Positions 47,759 through 57,683 are shown, counted from the first letter of the stretch. The stretch: 64,000 nucleotides of DNA from Vineibacter terrae (GCF_008039615.1 NZ_VDUZ01000016.1:83148-147147), one strand, 5' to 3'. Program-made: numbers and translations. The notes: generated from the sequence alone by a model not told the origin.

Positions 47759-48589
47759 CTACACCCGTGCCCCTCGCACCCCGTCGGCCAGCGCGCGGAT
47801 ATAGGCGAAGACGCCGGGCAGCAGGTCGGGCTTGGGCTGCCCCTTGTCGTCGAGGCCGGCCTTGACGCGATCGACGATGGCCGAGCCGACCACGGCGGCA
47901 TCGGCATGGCGTGCGACGGCGGCGGCCTGGTCCGGCGTCTTGATGCCGAAGCCGACGCCGATCGGCAGCGCCGTCTGCGACCGCAGCCGCGCGACATGGC
48001 TCTTCACCGTCTCCTCGCTCGCCGACTTGGTGCCGGTGATGCCCAGGATGGAGACGAAGTAGATGAAGCCGGACGCGTAAGCCAGGATCGCCGGCAGGCG
48101 TTGGGCGTCGGTCGTCGGCGCGGTCAGCAGCACCGTGTCGAGGCCGGCCTTGGCGGCATGCGGCTTGAGCTCGCCGGCTTCTTCCGGCGGCAGGTCGACG
48201 ATGATGAAGCCGTCGACGCCGGCTGCGGCCGCATCCTTGCAGAACCGCTCGGCGCCGCGCTGGTAGATCATGTTGTAGTAGCCCATCAGCAGCACTGGCG
48301 TTTCCTGGTCGCCGGTCTGGGCCCGGAAGCGGCGCACCAGGTCGAACGTCTTGTCCATGGTGATGCCGGCCTTCAGCGCCCGCTGTCCCGCCGCCTGGAC
48401 CGACGGGCCATCGGCCATCGGGTCGGTGAACGGCATGCCGAGCTCGATCAGGTCGGCGCCCGCCTTGGGCAGTCCCTTGAGGATCTCGAACGAGACGTCG
48501 GGATTGGGATCACCGGCCGTGACATAGGTGACGAGACCGGCGCGGTTCTCGGCCTTCAGCTTCGCGAAACGCGCGGTGATACGACTCAC
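47759..48589 (-). CDS. trpA: Tryptophan synthase alpha subunit
   Basis: GTG 48589 overlaps the trpB stop (GTGA) and gives 276 residues. Catalytic glutamate lies in [15 protein letters not shown] near residue 50 and the catalytic aspartate in the [11 protein letters not shown] block; [13 protein letters not shown] and [12 protein letters not shown] are further hallmarks. It cleaves indole-glycerol phosphate and channels indole to TrpB. The long open frame running upstream through trpB is a read-through in another frame. Confidence 0.96.
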   Translation of the reverse strand: MSRITARFAKLKAENRAGLVTYVTAGDPNPDVSFEILKGLPKAGADLIELGMPFTDPMADGPSVQAAGQRALKAGITMDKTFDLVRRFRAQTGDQETPVLLMGYYNMIYQRGAERFCKDAAAAGVDGFIIVDLPPEEAGELKPHAAKAGLDTVLLTAPTTDAQRLPAILAYASGFIYFVSILGITGTKSASEETVKSHVARLRSQTALPIGVGFGIKTPDQAAAVARHADAAVVGSAIVDRVKAGLDDKGQPKPDLLPGVFAYIRALADGVRGARV

Positions 48590-49803
48590 AGCTTCACCCC
48601 CAGCCGCTCGGCGACGGCGAAGACATCCTTGTCGCCGCGGCCGCAGAGATTCATCACCAGCAGGTTGTCCTTGGGCAGCGTCGGGGCCAGCTTCATCACG
48701 TGGGCCAGCGCATGCGCCGGCTCGAGCGCCGGGATGATGCCCTCGAGCTTGCACAGGAGCTGGAACGCGGTCAGCGCCTCGTCGTCGGTCGCCGCCACAT
48801 ACTCGACGCGACCCGCTTCCTTGAGCCAGGCATGCTCGGGGCCGATGCCGGGATAGTCGAGCCCGGCCGAGATCGAATGCGCCTCGGTGATCTGGCCATC
48901 CGAATCCTGCAGCAGGTAGGTGCGGTTGCCGTGCAGCACGCCCGGGCGGCCGCCGCTCAGCGAGGCGGCGTGCTCGCCGGTCTCGATGCCCTTGCCGGCC
49001 GCCTCGACGCCCACGATGCGCACGCCCGGGTCGTCGAGGAAGGGGTGGAACAGCCCCATGGCGTTGCTGCCGCCGCCGATGCAGGCCACCAGCGTGTCGG
49101 GCAAGCGGCCCTCGGCCGCCATCATCTGCTCGCGCGTCTCGTTGCCGATCACCGACTGGAAGTCGCGCACCATCGCCGGGTAGGGATGCGGGCCGGCCAC
49201 CGTGCCGATGCAGTAGAACGTGGTCTCCACCGTGGCGACCCAGTCGCGCAGGGCCTCGTTCATGGCGTCCTTCAGGGTCGCCGAGCCAGCGGTCACGGGC
49301 CGCACCTCGGCCCCCAGGAGCTTCATGCGGAACACGTTGGGCGCCTGGCGCGCCACATCGACGGCGCCCATGAACACGACGCAGGGCAGGTTGAACAGCG
49401 CGCAGGCGGTGGCCGTGGCCACGCCGTGCTGGCCGGCGCCTGTTTCGGCGATCACCCGCGTCTTGCCCATGCGCTTGGCCAGCAGCACCTGGCCCAGCAC
49501 ATTGTTGATCTTGTGCGAGCCGGTGTGGTTGAGCTCGTCGCGCTTGAAATAGATCTTGGCGCCGCCCAGCTGCTCGGTCAGCCGCGCCGCGTGGTACAGC
49601 GGGCTGGGACGGCCGGCATAGTGCGCCAGCAGGTTGTCCAGCTCGGCCTTGAACGCAGGATCGGCTTTCGCCGCCGTATAGGCCTGGTCCAGCTCGAGGA
49701 TGAGCGGCATCAGCGTCTCGGCGACGTAGCGGCCGCCGAAGATGCCGAAATGGCCCCTTTCGTCGGGGCCGCCGCGGTAGCTGTTCAAGACGTTCATGAC
49801 CAT
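48586..49803 (-). CDS. trpB: Tryptophan synthase beta subunit
   Basis: The 405-residue protein has the PLP-lysine motif [12 protein letters not shown] near residue 92, [18 protein letters not shown] and [15 protein letters not shown], as in all TrpB1 enzymes. It condenses indole with serine through an enzyme-bound aminoacrylate. Start ATG 49803 with GGAACGG upstream. The cluster is trpF, RidA-like, trpB, trpA. Confidence 0.97.
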   Translation of the reverse strand: MVMNVLNSYRGGPDERGHFGIFGGRYVAETLMPLILELDQAYTAAKADPAFKAELDNLLAHYAGRPSPLYHAARLTEQLGGAKIYFKRDELNHTGSHKINNVLGQVLLAKRMGKTRVIAETGAGQHGVATATACALFNLPCVVFMGAVDVARQAPNVFRMKLLGAEVRPVTAGSATLKDAMNEALRDWVATVETTFYCIGTVAGPHPYPAMVRDFQSVIGNETREQMMAAEGRLPDTLVACIGGGSNAMGLFHPFLDDPGVRIVGVEAAGKGIETGEHAASLSGGRPGVLHGNRTYLLQDSDGQITEAHSISAGLDYPGIGPEHAWLKEAGRVEYVAATDDEALTAFQLLCKLEGIIPALEPAHALAHVMKLAPTLPKDNLLVMNLCGRGDKDVFAVAERLGVKL

Positions 49804-49881
49804 CCGTTCCTGTCCGGGCCGGCCTTAGCACGAGGCGGCGTACCGCTCCACCGCGCCGCGGGGCGCCGCCTGCGCCGCGAC

Positions 49882-50418
49882 TCAGCGCTTCTTCTTCGCG
49901 ACCTTCTTCTTGGCCGCCGCCTTCTTCCGGGCGGCAGGCCGCGCCGCGCGCGCCGGCGCCGCGCCGCTCACCTCGATGATGCATTCGATCTCGACCGGGA
50001 TGCCGTTGGGTAGCCCCGTCATGCCGACCGCCGAGCGCGCGTGGCGCCCACGGTCGCCGAACACCTCCACGAACAGGTCGGAGCAGCCGTTGATGACCTT
50101 GGGCTGATCGCCAAAATCGGGCGTGCAATTGACCATGCCCAGCACCTTCACGATGCGCTTCACGCGGTCGAGGTCGCCCAGCTCGTCCTTCATCACCGCG
50201 ATCAGGTTCAGTCCGGTGGAGCGGGCATGCGTCTTGGCTTCTTCCCAGCTCATGTCGACGCCGACCTTGCCGCGCGCCTGGTTGGCGCCATAGCCCGGGC
50301 CCTTGCCGGACAGGAACAGCAGATTGCCGGTGCGCACCGCGTTGACGTAGTTGGCCACCGGGCTGCTGACGGGCGGCAGCTCGATGCCCAGCGCCTTCAG
50401 GCGTCGCTCGGTCTTCAT
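49882..50418 (-). CDS. RidA-family enamine/imine deaminase with lysine-rich tail
   Basis: The 178-residue protein has the RidA fold signature: LLFLSGKGP early, VKVLGMVNC, then RHARSAVGMTGLPNGIPVEIECIIEV, which keeps the arginine of the ARS motif used by RidA to hold the substrate carboxylate. The last 27 residues are a tail of alanine, arginine and lysine (KKAAAKKK repeats), not part of the fold. It sits between trpF and trpB, where it could clear reactive 2-aminoacrylate or protect PLP enzymes; this is an inference. The tail could bind nucleic acid or ribosomes. Confidence 0.88.
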   Translation of the reverse strand: MKTERRLKALGIELPPVSSPVANYVNAVRTGNLLFLSGKGPGYGANQARGKVGVDMSWEEAKTHARSTGLNLIAVMKDELGDLDRVKRIVKVLGMVNCTPDFGDQPKVINGCSDLFVEVFGDRGRHARSAVGMTGLPNGIPVEIECIIEVSGAAPARAARPAARKKAAAKKKVAKKKR

Positions 50419-50446
50419 CCTGCGTTCACTCCCTTGTTGTCATCGA

Positions 50447-51097
50447 TTACAGGCGCGCCGTCGCGGCCAGGAACGCCGCAATGCGCTCGGCCGACTTCAC
50501 GCCACGGGCGCTTTCCACGCCCGACGACACATCGACGATCCTGGCGCCGGTCGCCTGCACTGCCGCCGCGACATTCTCCGGCGTCAGCCCGCCGGACAGC
50601 ATCCACGGCTTGGGCATGGTGACGCCTTCCAGGATGCGCCAGTCGAACGGCACGCCGTTGCCGCCAGGCAGCGCCTGCGGATTGTCCGTCAGCGGCGCGG
50701 CGTCGAACATCAGCCGGTCCGCGACGGCGCCGTAGACATCGACCGCCTGCTCGACATCCGCGCGCGTGGCGACCCGGATCGCCTTCATCACCGGCAGCTC
50801 GGCCATCTCGCGTATGCGCGCCACGCGCTTGGCCGACTCGGTGCCGTGCAGCTGCAGCATGTCGAGCGCGCCGCCTTCCAGCCATTCGCCCAGCAGGTCA
50901 TCGTCAGGGTCGACGAACAGGCCGACCCGCAGCACATGGGGCGGCACCAGCGCGGCCAGCGCTTCGGCCTCGTGAAACGCGACATGGCGCGGCGAGGGCG
51001 GGTAGGCCACGAAACCGACATAGCGGGCGCCGCCGGCCACGGCGGCGCGAACCGTCTCCTCGGTCCGCAGTCCGCATATCTTGGCGACCACGGCCAT
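50447..51097 (-). CDS. trpF: Phosphoribosylanthranilate isomerase
   Basis: ATG 51097 gives 216 residues starting MAVVAKICGLRTEETVRAAV with the catalytic cysteine of KICGL at residue 8. The general-acid aspartate lies in LMFDAAPL and the phosphate loop in LSGGLTPENVAAA and VDVSSGVES. It is the third step of tryptophan synthesis. It follows pyrF by 29 bases and precedes the RidA-like gene. Confidence 0.96.
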   Translation of the reverse strand: MAVVAKICGLRTEETVRAAVAGGARYVGFVAYPPSPRHVAFHEAEALAALVPPHVLRVGLFVDPDDDLLGEWLEGGALDMLQLHGTESAKRVARIREMAELPVMKAIRVATRADVEQAVDVYGAVADRLMFDAAPLTDNPQALPGGNGVPFDWRILEGVTMPKPWMLSGGLTPENVAAAVQATGARIVDVSSGVESARGVKSAERIAAFLAATARL

Positions 51098-51126
51098 GTC
51101 AGGCTGCCGATCGGAATGCTGGCGTG

Positions 51127-51876
51127 TCAGACATCGTTCACTCCCACGTCGCGGGCGATCGCCTCGGCGGCGGCACGCGGATCGCTGGCCTGTGAGATCG
51201 GACGGCCGACCACCAGGTGCGAGGCGCCCAGCGCGACGGCCTGGCGCGGCGTCATCACCCGCTTCTGATCGCCCGCGGCGCTGCCTTGCGGGCGGATGCC
51301 CGGCACCATCAGCACGAAGCCGGGACCGCATTCCTGGCGCAGCGGCGCGATCTCGTGTGGCGAGCAGATGACGCCGTCGAGTCCGCTCTCGCGCGCCAGC
51401 AGCGCCAGGCGCCTGACCTGGTCCGAGGGCGCGCCGCCGACTCCGGTCGCGGCAAGATCGTCGTCGTCCAGCGAGGTCAGCACGGTGACGCCCAGCAGCC
51501 TGGGGCGCGGCAGGCCGCGCTTCAGCGCCTGGGCGCCGGTCTCCTCGACCGCGGCGCGCATCATCGCGCGGCCACCGGCTGCGTGCAGCGTGATGTAGGT
51601 CGGTGCCAGGTCGACCACGGCCCGGATGCCGCCGGCCACCGTGTTGGGAATGTCGTGCAGCTTCAGGTCGAGGAAGAAGCCGATGCCGGTCAGGCGCACC
51701 GGATCGGGGAAGGCGTAGCGCACGCCGGGAGCGCCGTGGGCGAGGAAGAACTCCAGTCCCAGCTTGACGCCGCCCACGGCCGGACGTGCCCCGCCCGCGA
51801 TCCGGCGGATCAGGGTTGCGGCTTCGGCCAGGTCGACAGTGTCGACGGCGCAGTAGACGGGGTTCGGTCGGCTCAT
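51127..51876 (-). CDS. pyrF: Orotidine-5'-phosphate decarboxylase
   Basis: The 249-residue protein has the catalytic motif FLDLKLHDIPNTV near residue 89, VGGVKLGLEFF upstream and VPGIRPQG followed by HLVVGRPISQASDP for phosphate binding. It decarboxylates OMP to UMP. Placing pyrF before trpF is seen across alphaproteobacteria. Confidence 0.96.
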   Translation of the reverse strand: MSRPNPVYCAVDTVDLAEAATLIRRIAGGARPAVGGVKLGLEFFLAHGAPGVRYAFPDPVRLTGIGFFLDLKLHDIPNTVAGGIRAVVDLAPTYITLHAAGGRAMMRAAVEETGAQALKRGLPRPRLLGVTVLTSLDDDDLAATGVGGAPSDQVRRLALLARESGLDGVICSPHEIAPLRQECGPGFVLMVPGIRPQGSAAGDQKRVMTPRQAVALGASHLVVGRPISQASDPRAAAEAIARDVGVNDV

Positions 51877-51952
51877 GGGCGGCGGAAACTAGGGCAAGGC
51901 CCGCCGCTTGTCGACTCGCTGCCGGGCGGCGATGCCCGCCGTCCCGCCACGG

Positions 51953-53125
51953 TCACGCCGGCTTGGCGTCGGGTGCCCAGCGCAGCACCAGGTAGCCCAG
52001 CACCGCCGACAGGATCGAGCCGCCCAGCACGCCGATGCGCAACGGCGCGGCATAGGCCGGATCGTCCCAGGCCAGGGTGCCGATGAACAGGCTCATGGTG
52101 AAGCCGATGCCGGCGCAGAGCGATACGCCGTAGAGCTTGGCCCAGGTGCCCTGTGCCGGCATCGCGGCGAGGCCCGATCGGATGAAGAGCGCGGCAGCTC
52201 CGAACACGCCGATCTGCTTGCCGACGAACAGCCCGGCCGCGATGCCCAGCGACACCGGCTCGACCAGATGGGCCGGCGTCAGGCCGGCGAACGACACGCC
52301 GGCGTTGGCGAACGCGAATGCCGGCATGATGAAGAAGGCGACCCAGGGCTGCAGCGCGTGCTCCAGCCGGATGAACGGGCGATCGTCATGCGCCTCGCGG
52401 CCGCCGCGCAGCGGCAGGCAGAACGCCGTGATGACGCCGGCCAGGGTGGCGTGCACCCCCGATTTCAGCACGCAGACCCACAGCACGATCCCGATCAGCA
52501 GGTAGGGCCCGGCGCGCCGCACGCCGAGCAGGTTGAGCGCCACCATGGCCGTGATGCAGGCACCGGCCAGCGCCAGCGCCAGCCCCGACAGGTCAGAGGT
52601 GTAGAAGGCCGCGATCACGACGATGGCGCCCAGGTCATCGACGATGGCCAGGGTGGTGAGGAACAGCTTCAGCGCCAGCGGCACACGCCGGCCGAGGACC
52701 GCCAGCACCCCGATCGAGAACGCGATGTCGGTGGCTGCCGGGATCGCCCAGCCGCGCAGGGCCGTCGCGTCGTTCCAGTTCAGCGCCGCGAAGATCGCCG
52801 CCGGCACGATCATGCCCCCCGCCGCGGCCACGACCGGCATGGCGATCTGCGACGGCTGCGACAGCGCGCCCTCCAGCGCCTCGCGCTTGATCTCGAGTCC
52901 GACCAGCAGGAAGAACACCGCCATCAGGCCGTCGTTGATCCACAGCACCAGCGGCTTGCTCAGCCCCAGCGCGCCGAAGCTCAGGCTCAGCTTCGTGCCG
53001 AGAAAGGCCTGGATCGCCGGCGCCAGCGCGGTGTTGGCCAGGATGATGGCCAGCGCGGCAACGGCGATCAGCACAATGCCGGGGGCGGCGTCGGACTGCA
53101 GGAATCGGTAGACGGTGCGGTGCAT
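51953..53125 (-). CDS. nhaA: Na+/H+ antiporter NhaA
   Basis: ATG 53125 gives 390 residues starting MHRTVYRFLQSDAAPG; the longer frame upstream is antisense to the BI-1 gene. About 12 helices are visible, with the paired aspartates in LTTLAIVDDLGAIVVIA near residue 155 that bind the ion, and WAIPAATDIAFSIGVL just before. It exports sodium in exchange for protons across the inner membrane. A sodium or pH-responsive regulator is not nearby. Confidence 0.96.
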   Translation of the reverse strand: MHRTVYRFLQSDAAPGIVLIAVAALAIILANTALAPAIQAFLGTKLSLSFGALGLSKPLVLWINDGLMAVFFLLVGLEIKREALEGALSQPSQIAMPVVAAAGGMIVPAAIFAALNWNDATALRGWAIPAATDIAFSIGVLAVLGRRVPLALKLFLTTLAIVDDLGAIVVIAAFYTSDLSGLALALAGACITAMVALNLLGVRRAGPYLLIGIVLWVCVLKSGVHATLAGVITAFCLPLRGGREAHDDRPFIRLEHALQPWVAFFIMPAFAFANAGVSFAGLTPAHLVEPVSLGIAAGLFVGKQIGVFGAAALFIRSGLAAMPAQGTWAKLYGVSLCAGIGFTMSLFIGTLAWDDPAYAAPLRIGVLGGSILSAVLGYLVLRWAPDAKPA

Positions 53126-53191
53126 GACGGGCAACCGGCCTCTGCTTGAAGCGTCGTCCGAACGGGACGGGGAGATGATGCCGGAAAGCAA

Positions 53192-53219
53192 GACGCCCGG
53201 ACCTTTCGGTCCGGGCGTC
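53192..53219 (-). terminator. Rho-independent terminator after BI-1 gene
   Basis: A perfect 12-base-pair stem (53192-53203 with 53208-53219) and 4-base loop lies 25 bases after the minus-strand BI-1 gene stop; on that strand it is followed by TTGCTTTCC, a moderate T-rich tail. Confidence 0.75.
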
Positions 53220-53244
53220 GCGGAAGCCGCGTCGCTGCTGGGCG

Positions 53245-54024
53245 CTATTCGCGGTCGCCGATCAGCGAGAGCAGCAGCTGGAACATGTTGACGAAGTCCA
53301 GGTACAGGTTGAGCGCGCCGAAGATGGCGATCTTCTCCTGCACGTCCGTCCCGTAGGCCTCCGAATACTGCTCCTTGATCTGCTGCGTGTCGTAGGCGGT
53401 GAAGCCCGCGAAGATCAGCACGCCTGCCGAGGCGATGATGAAATGCAGCATCGAGGACTGCACGAAGATGTTCACCACACCGGCGATCAGGATGCCGATC
53501 AGGCCCATGAACAGGAACGTCCCCATCCCCGACAGGCTGCGCTTGGTCGTGTAGCCGTAGAGGCTCAGCGCGCCGAAAGCAGCCGCGGTGATGAAGAACG
53601 TGCGGGCGATGCTGACACCGGTGTAGCGGTACAGCAGGATCGTGAAGCCGACGCCGTTGAGCGCTACGATGGCCCAGTAGATCCCTTTCACCGTGCCGAC
53701 GCTCATCGCCTGGGCGCGGAAGCTGGCCCACAGGATCAGCCCGATCGGCGCCAGCACCGCGATCCACCCCAGGATGCTGAGGCCCATCACCGGCCCGCGG
53801 GCCGTCTGCGTGAGCGTGAAGAACAGCGCGTTCAGCGCCGGGACTTGGTGCACCAGGATGGCGACGATGCCCGACAGCGCCAGGCCGGAGGCCATATAGT
53901 TGTAGACGCGCAGCATGTGCGCGCGCAGACCGGCATCGAACTGTGCCTGATCGATCGTCGTTGCGCCGCCATAGGCTGGCCGCTGTTGGCCATAGGCGTT
54001 CGTGTTGTTATCCCATTGTGCCAT
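53245..54024 (-). CDS. Bax inhibitor-1 / YccA family membrane protein
   Basis: ATG 54024 follows a full AGGAGG site and gives 259 residues, 26 shorter than the open frame. After a polar N-terminal segment there are seven hydrophobic helices (for example YMASGLALSGIVAILVH; FLFMGLIGILIAGVVNIFV) ending with the family motif YDTQQIKEQYSEAYG and LNLYLDFVNMFQLLLSL. Members modulate FtsH proteolysis or act as pH-sensitive calcium leak channels; the exact role here is unknown. It stands alone between terminators. Confidence 0.92.
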   Translation of the reverse strand: MAQWDNNTNAYGQQRPAYGGATTIDQAQFDAGLRAHMLRVYNYMASGLALSGIVAILVHQVPALNALFFTLTQTARGPVMGLSILGWIAVLAPIGLILWASFRAQAMSVGTVKGIYWAIVALNGVGFTILLYRYTGVSIARTFFITAAAFGALSLYGYTTKRSLSGMGTFLFMGLIGILIAGVVNIFVQSSMLHFIIASAGVLIFAGFTAYDTQQIKEQYSEAYGTDVQEKIAIFGALNLYLDFVNMFQLLLSLIGDRE

Positions 54025-54243
54025 GCGTAGCCTCCTCGGCACGGGTTCTCGCCGTGTCCAGAATATCGCCGCACATATTGGCAAGAGGGCCAAAATTATC
54101 AATACCCCTGTCGTCAGATTGACGTCAGGAACAGAAATAATGTCGCAGCAGGTATTCTGCAGGAAAGGCGAGTGGAATCACGGTGTTGGCATCTTCGCCG
54201 TGGCGGCCGGCTGAATCGCCGTTTCCGTCTGCTTTCTGGAATT

Positions 54244-54411
54244 TCATCGACCGAAATAAAGCCAGGCCAGCATCATGCCGATGACGACCGCGGCGAACGA
54301 TATCGCCAGCACGTAGCGCATGGCATGCAGCTTGACGCCGGAGCGGGCTTCATCGGGGCTCAGCGTGGCCGGCGGCGTCTGCCGGTTCGTGTCCGGGGAA
54401 TGGGTCGCCAT
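54244..54411 (-). CDS. Small single-span membrane protein
   Basis: A 55-residue frame from ATG 54411, with GGACGGAT upstream, encodes a polar N-terminal half (MATHSPDTNRQTPPATL) and one hydrophobic helix (YVLAISFAAVVIGMMLAWLYF) ending in GR. It fits a small alphaproteobacterial membrane protein of unknown role. The region 54025-54243 between it and the BI-1 gene is otherwise without a gene. A spurious frame cannot be excluded. Confidence 0.55.
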   Translation of the reverse strand: MATHSPDTNRQTPPATLSPDEARSGVKLHAMRYVLAISFAAVVIGMMLAWLYFGR

Positions 54412-54526
54412 ATCCGTCCGATCCCGTTGTACAAGGGTTCGTGACGCCCTCATTGCGTCGTAGATCGAACGGAAGCTTGTTGGAAAGGTTCCGATTTCCC
54501 GGACTCCGCCTTATGAGGCCGCGCCC

Positions 54527-55477
54527 TTGACCCGATACCTGCTTGCCGACATTGGCGGGACCAATGCCCGCTTCGCCCTGATGGATGGAGGTGCCGTAGG
54601 ACCGATCGAGGTCATGGCTGTCGCCGACCATGCCCGGTCCGGCGATGCGGTTGCGGTCTTTCTGGATCGGCACGGTGCTGTTGGCTCGATCGCCGGGGCG
54701 GTGATCGGTGTGGCAGGGCCGGTCGAGGATGGCCGGGTGGATTTCACCAACAGTCCGTGGGTGGTCGATGCCGCCGAGTTGCGGGCCGCGTTCGGGTTCC
54801 CGCAGGTGCGGGTGGTCAACGATTTCCAGGCGACCGCCCGGTCGCTGCCGCATCTGGGGTCCGGCGACCTGTTCGGCATCGGCGGCGGGGCGGCCCGCGA
54901 CGACGCGCCGCGCGTGGCGCTGGGCGCGGGAACCGGATTGGGCATGGCCTGCCTCGTGCCGGGCCGGCCGCCGATCACGCTGGCGACGGAAGGCGGTCAC
55001 GCGACCCTGGCGGCGAGCGATGGCCGGCAGGATCGTGTCATCGCCCATCTGCGCACGCGCTTTGCCCACGTGTCGGCGGAGCGCGTGCTGTCGGGTGACG
55101 GCCTCGTGAACCTCTACGGCGCGATCGCGGCCGTCGATGGCCGGCAGGTGCCGCCGCGCGACCCGGCGCAGATCACGGAAGCGGGACGTGCCGGCACCTG
55201 TCCGGTGGCGCGCGAGACGCTCGACATGTTCTGCGCCATCCTCGGCACCGTGGCCGGCGACCTGGCGCTGACCTTCGGCGCGCGCGGCGGTGTCTACATC
55301 GCCGGCGGCATCGTGCCGCGCTTCGTCGATCACTTGGCGGCCTCGACGTTCCGTGCCCAGTTCGAGGCCAAGGGACGCATGGGCAGCTATCTTGCGGCCA
55401 TCCCGGCATGGGTGATCCTGAAGCCTGATCCGGCGTTCATCGGCCTCGCGGCGATGGCACACGACACACCGGCGTGA
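54527..55477 (+). CDS. glk: Glucokinase
   Basis: The 316-residue protein begins LLADIGGTNARFALMD, the phosphate-binding loop of proteobacterial glucokinases, and has VVNDFQATARSLPHL, LGAGTGLGMACLVP and GVYIAGGIVPRF. The best start is TTG 54527, after GAGG; no ATG gives the correct N-terminus. It phosphorylates glucose in the cytoplasm. It is followed directly by a palindromic repeat element. Confidence 0.93.
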   Translation: MTRYLLADIGGTNARFALMDGGAVGPIEVMAVADHARSGDAVAVFLDRHGAVGSIAGAVIGVAGPVEDGRVDFTNSPWVVDAAELRAAFGFPQVRVVNDFQATARSLPHLGSGDLFGIGGGAARDDAPRVALGAGTGLGMACLVPGRPPITLATEGGHATLAASDGRQDRVIAHLRTRFAHVSAERVLSGDGLVNLYGAIAAVDGRQVPPRDPAQITEAGRAGTCPVARETLDMFCAILGTVAGDLALTFGARGGVYIAGGIVPRFVDHLAASTFRAQFEAKGRMGSYLAAIPAWVILKPDPAFIGLAAMAHDTPA

Positions 55478-55487
55478 GACGCAGGGC

Positions 55488-55629
55488 GATCGCATATGGC
55501 CCTTCTGTCATCCCGAGCGCAGCGAGGGATCTCCTGCGGCAAGGCGCTTGGTGCGCTATTCGCGGGAGATCCCTCGCTGCGCTCGAGATGACAGAACGGC
55601 GGCAGCGCAGCGTTACGTCATATGCGATC
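55488..55629. repeat. MITE-like palindromic element
   Basis: Two 34-base arms (55505-55538 and 55561-55594) are inverted copies with two mismatches, around a 22-base centre. Outside them an 11-base inverted pair (GATCGCATATG at 55488-55498; CATATGCGATC at 55619-55629) brackets about 142 bases in all. The inner palindrome recurs at 59742-59831. It sits between glk and a phospholipase-D-like pseudogene whose 3' end it cuts into. Confidence 0.8.
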
Positions 55630-57079
55630 TCCCTGTCTTGACGGGTCAACCGGCCCGTGGTGTCGAGCACGCAGCGCGGCGCGTTCTCGCCTGAAACGGC
55701 CGATAGGCGCGACCACCGCCACAGCGGCATCCAGAACGTACGCAGGATCTCGGCGGCGGCCGCAGGCGAGTCGACGATGAAATCGGCGAGCCGTTCCAGC
55801 GTGCTCTCGGGATAGAGCGGATCGGCCCGCTCCAGGGTGGACGCCAGGTCCTGCCGCACGATGCGGATGCTGCGCCGCGCGGCTCCCAGCAGCGCGCGCC
55901 AGGTCGCTCTGATTGGCGAAGTCGGTGGTGATGCCCGACGCCAGCCGGCCCACGGCCAGGACCGGCACGTTGCCCGCCGATGCGGATGGCGGCGGTGCCG
56001 GCATCGGCAGGCAGCCGCTTGTCGGCCGGGCCTGACCTGCCGGCAAGCTCAGCACCGACACGGCATTGCTCCTGCCGGTGCTGTCGCAGGCGAATTGCCA
56101 CAGGGCATCGATGAAGCGCGCCGTGCTGGCTGCCGCCGGGCCGCGTATCTGCATGGACAGGTCGTGGACCGGATGGTCCAGCAGGTAGTCCCGTGTCCAC
56201 ATGTTGTGGCCACCCACCAGGGCGGCGCGCCTGTCGACGGCGACGATCTTGGCGTGGTTCCACGAGAAGCTGCCGCAGCCCGACTCGCCGGCGCAGGAGC
56301 GCAGCACGGCGACCTGGAGCGTGATGCGCGCGCTCGGCAGCCCGGCCAGGTCGCGAGCCAGCGCCGTCAGCAGCGGTCCGGGCTCGGCGCCGGCTGGCGG
56401 TTGGCGGCTAATGGCCGACCACCACCCGGACCTGCACCGATCGGCCGCTTCGTCCGAGGGTCGTCACCGCGTTGCGCAAGGCAGCCAGGAAGCGGCCGTC
56501 CGGCGGCGGCTGCAGGAGGGTGATGTCGACGATGCGACGTGCCTGCGCAACCAGGCCATAGATACGGTCCAGCAGAGCGTCCGAATGTCCCACGCAGACC
56601 TGGCGGGCGGCCTCTCCCGGGCGCGTCGCCGTGCTCGCCAGCGCGGCAGGTGCCGCCGTTAGCGCAGTCGGAGTCGCTGCGGCAGGTCGGCAGGCTCACG
56701 TCCGGAAGGCAGCCGGCGCAGTCGAGCGGATAGGATGGCAGGTCGGCGGCGCCATGATCCCAGAGCCGCGGCGTCCGCACCAGCCAGCCGGCGTCGAGCG
56801 CGTTGTCCTTGGAAAGGCTGTACGTGACGCCGGCATGGCGGCCTGCGGCATCGGTCCGGCGCAGTGCCCGCTCGGCCTGATCGAGCAAGGGCAGGTGTGC
56901 TCCCGGGTCCAGGGGTTTATGTCGCGCTGCTTGATGAGGGTTGCGATCGGGGTCGCGGCGTTGGCGGCGCCATAATATCGCTCGGCCATGCTGTCGGGCA
57001 CGGCGGTGTTGGGCAGGCGGCCGCAGGTGGCAAGCAACACCAGCAAGACGATGCTGGCGTATCTGCCGATCGCGACCAT
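55618..57079 (-). pseudogene. Frameshifted phospholipase-D-like lipoprotein gene
   Basis: Read in order on the minus strand, the pieces make one PLD-family protein but fall in different frames. They are a signal peptide with lipobox-like LLATCG from ATG 57079; LDQAERALRRTDAAG to GTCR; then ALLDRIYGLVAQARRIVDITLLQ to a stop at 56408; then a frame with the HKD motif NHAKIVAVD and LVGGHNMWTRDYLLDHPVHDLSMQIRG; then IRIVRQDLASTLERADPLYPESTLERLADFI. Shifts occur near 56895, 56620, 56405 and 55905. Four shifts in one gene argue for decay rather than a single error. The 3' end runs into the repeat element at 55629, and a complete second HKD motif is not seen. Confidence 0.8.
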
Positions 57080-57204
57080 GGTTTTGCTCTTGTCATGGTT
57101 TCCCGCACCATATCAGGAGGCCGCTGCCAAGCGCATCGTGCGTCGCTTGTGCCGCTGTGAGACGCGTGCTACCGACCGCCACCCTTTGGCCGACAGGACT
57201 TCAC

Positions 57205-57672
57205 ATGAGCGATACCCAGAACGCTGACACCCAGCTCCCGCCGCTGACGGTGCACGCGCAATATGTGAAGGATCTGTCGTTCGAGAATCCGCGCTCGCCG
57301 CACAGCCTGATGGAGCAGGGCCAGCCGCAGCTCGGGCTCAACGTGCTGGTCAAGACGCGCCAGCTCGAGGGCAGCACCTATGAGGTCGCGCTGGTCGTCG
57401 AGGCCGACGCCAAGACCGAGAAGGGCGAGGTCGTGTTCGTGCTCGAGCTCGTCTATGGCGGCGTCTTCACCCTGGGCGAGATTCCGCAGGAAGCCGTCGG
57501 GCCGATGCTGCTGATCGAATGTCCGCGGCTGCTGTTTCCCTTCGCGCGCGCGGTCGTGGCCAATACCACGCGCGAGGCCGGGTTCCCGCCGCTGCAGATC
57601 GCGCCGGTCGACTTCGCCGCCCTCTATCGCCAGCAGCTCGAGCAGGCCGGCCAGCAGGTGGGCACCGCCTAG
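57205..57672 (+). CDS. secB: Protein-export chaperone SecB
   Basis: ATG 57205 gives 155 residues, the standard SecB length; the open frame upstream is leader. The protein shows YVKDLSFENPRSP, LELVYGGVFTL and the acidic-then-aromatic pattern LIECPRLLFPFARAVVANTTREAGFPPL, all SecB landmarks. It keeps precursors unfolded and hands them to SecA. Neighbouring dnaQ and coaE are its usual alphaproteobacterial company. Confidence 0.96.
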   Translation: MSDTQNADTQLPPLTVHAQYVKDLSFENPRSPHSLMEQGQPQLGLNVLVKTRQLEGSTYEVALVVEADAKTEKGEVVFVLELVYGGVFTLGEIPQEAVGPMLLIECPRLLFPFARAVVANTTREAGFPPLQIAPVDFAALYRQQLEQAGQQVGTA

Positions 57673-57683
57673 GACCCCTGATC

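Noticed and set aside
48590..50128. Extension of the trpA frame upstream through trpB as one 789-residue protein
   Set aside because: TrpB is encoded in another frame over the same bases and a GTGA start-stop overlap explains the junction.
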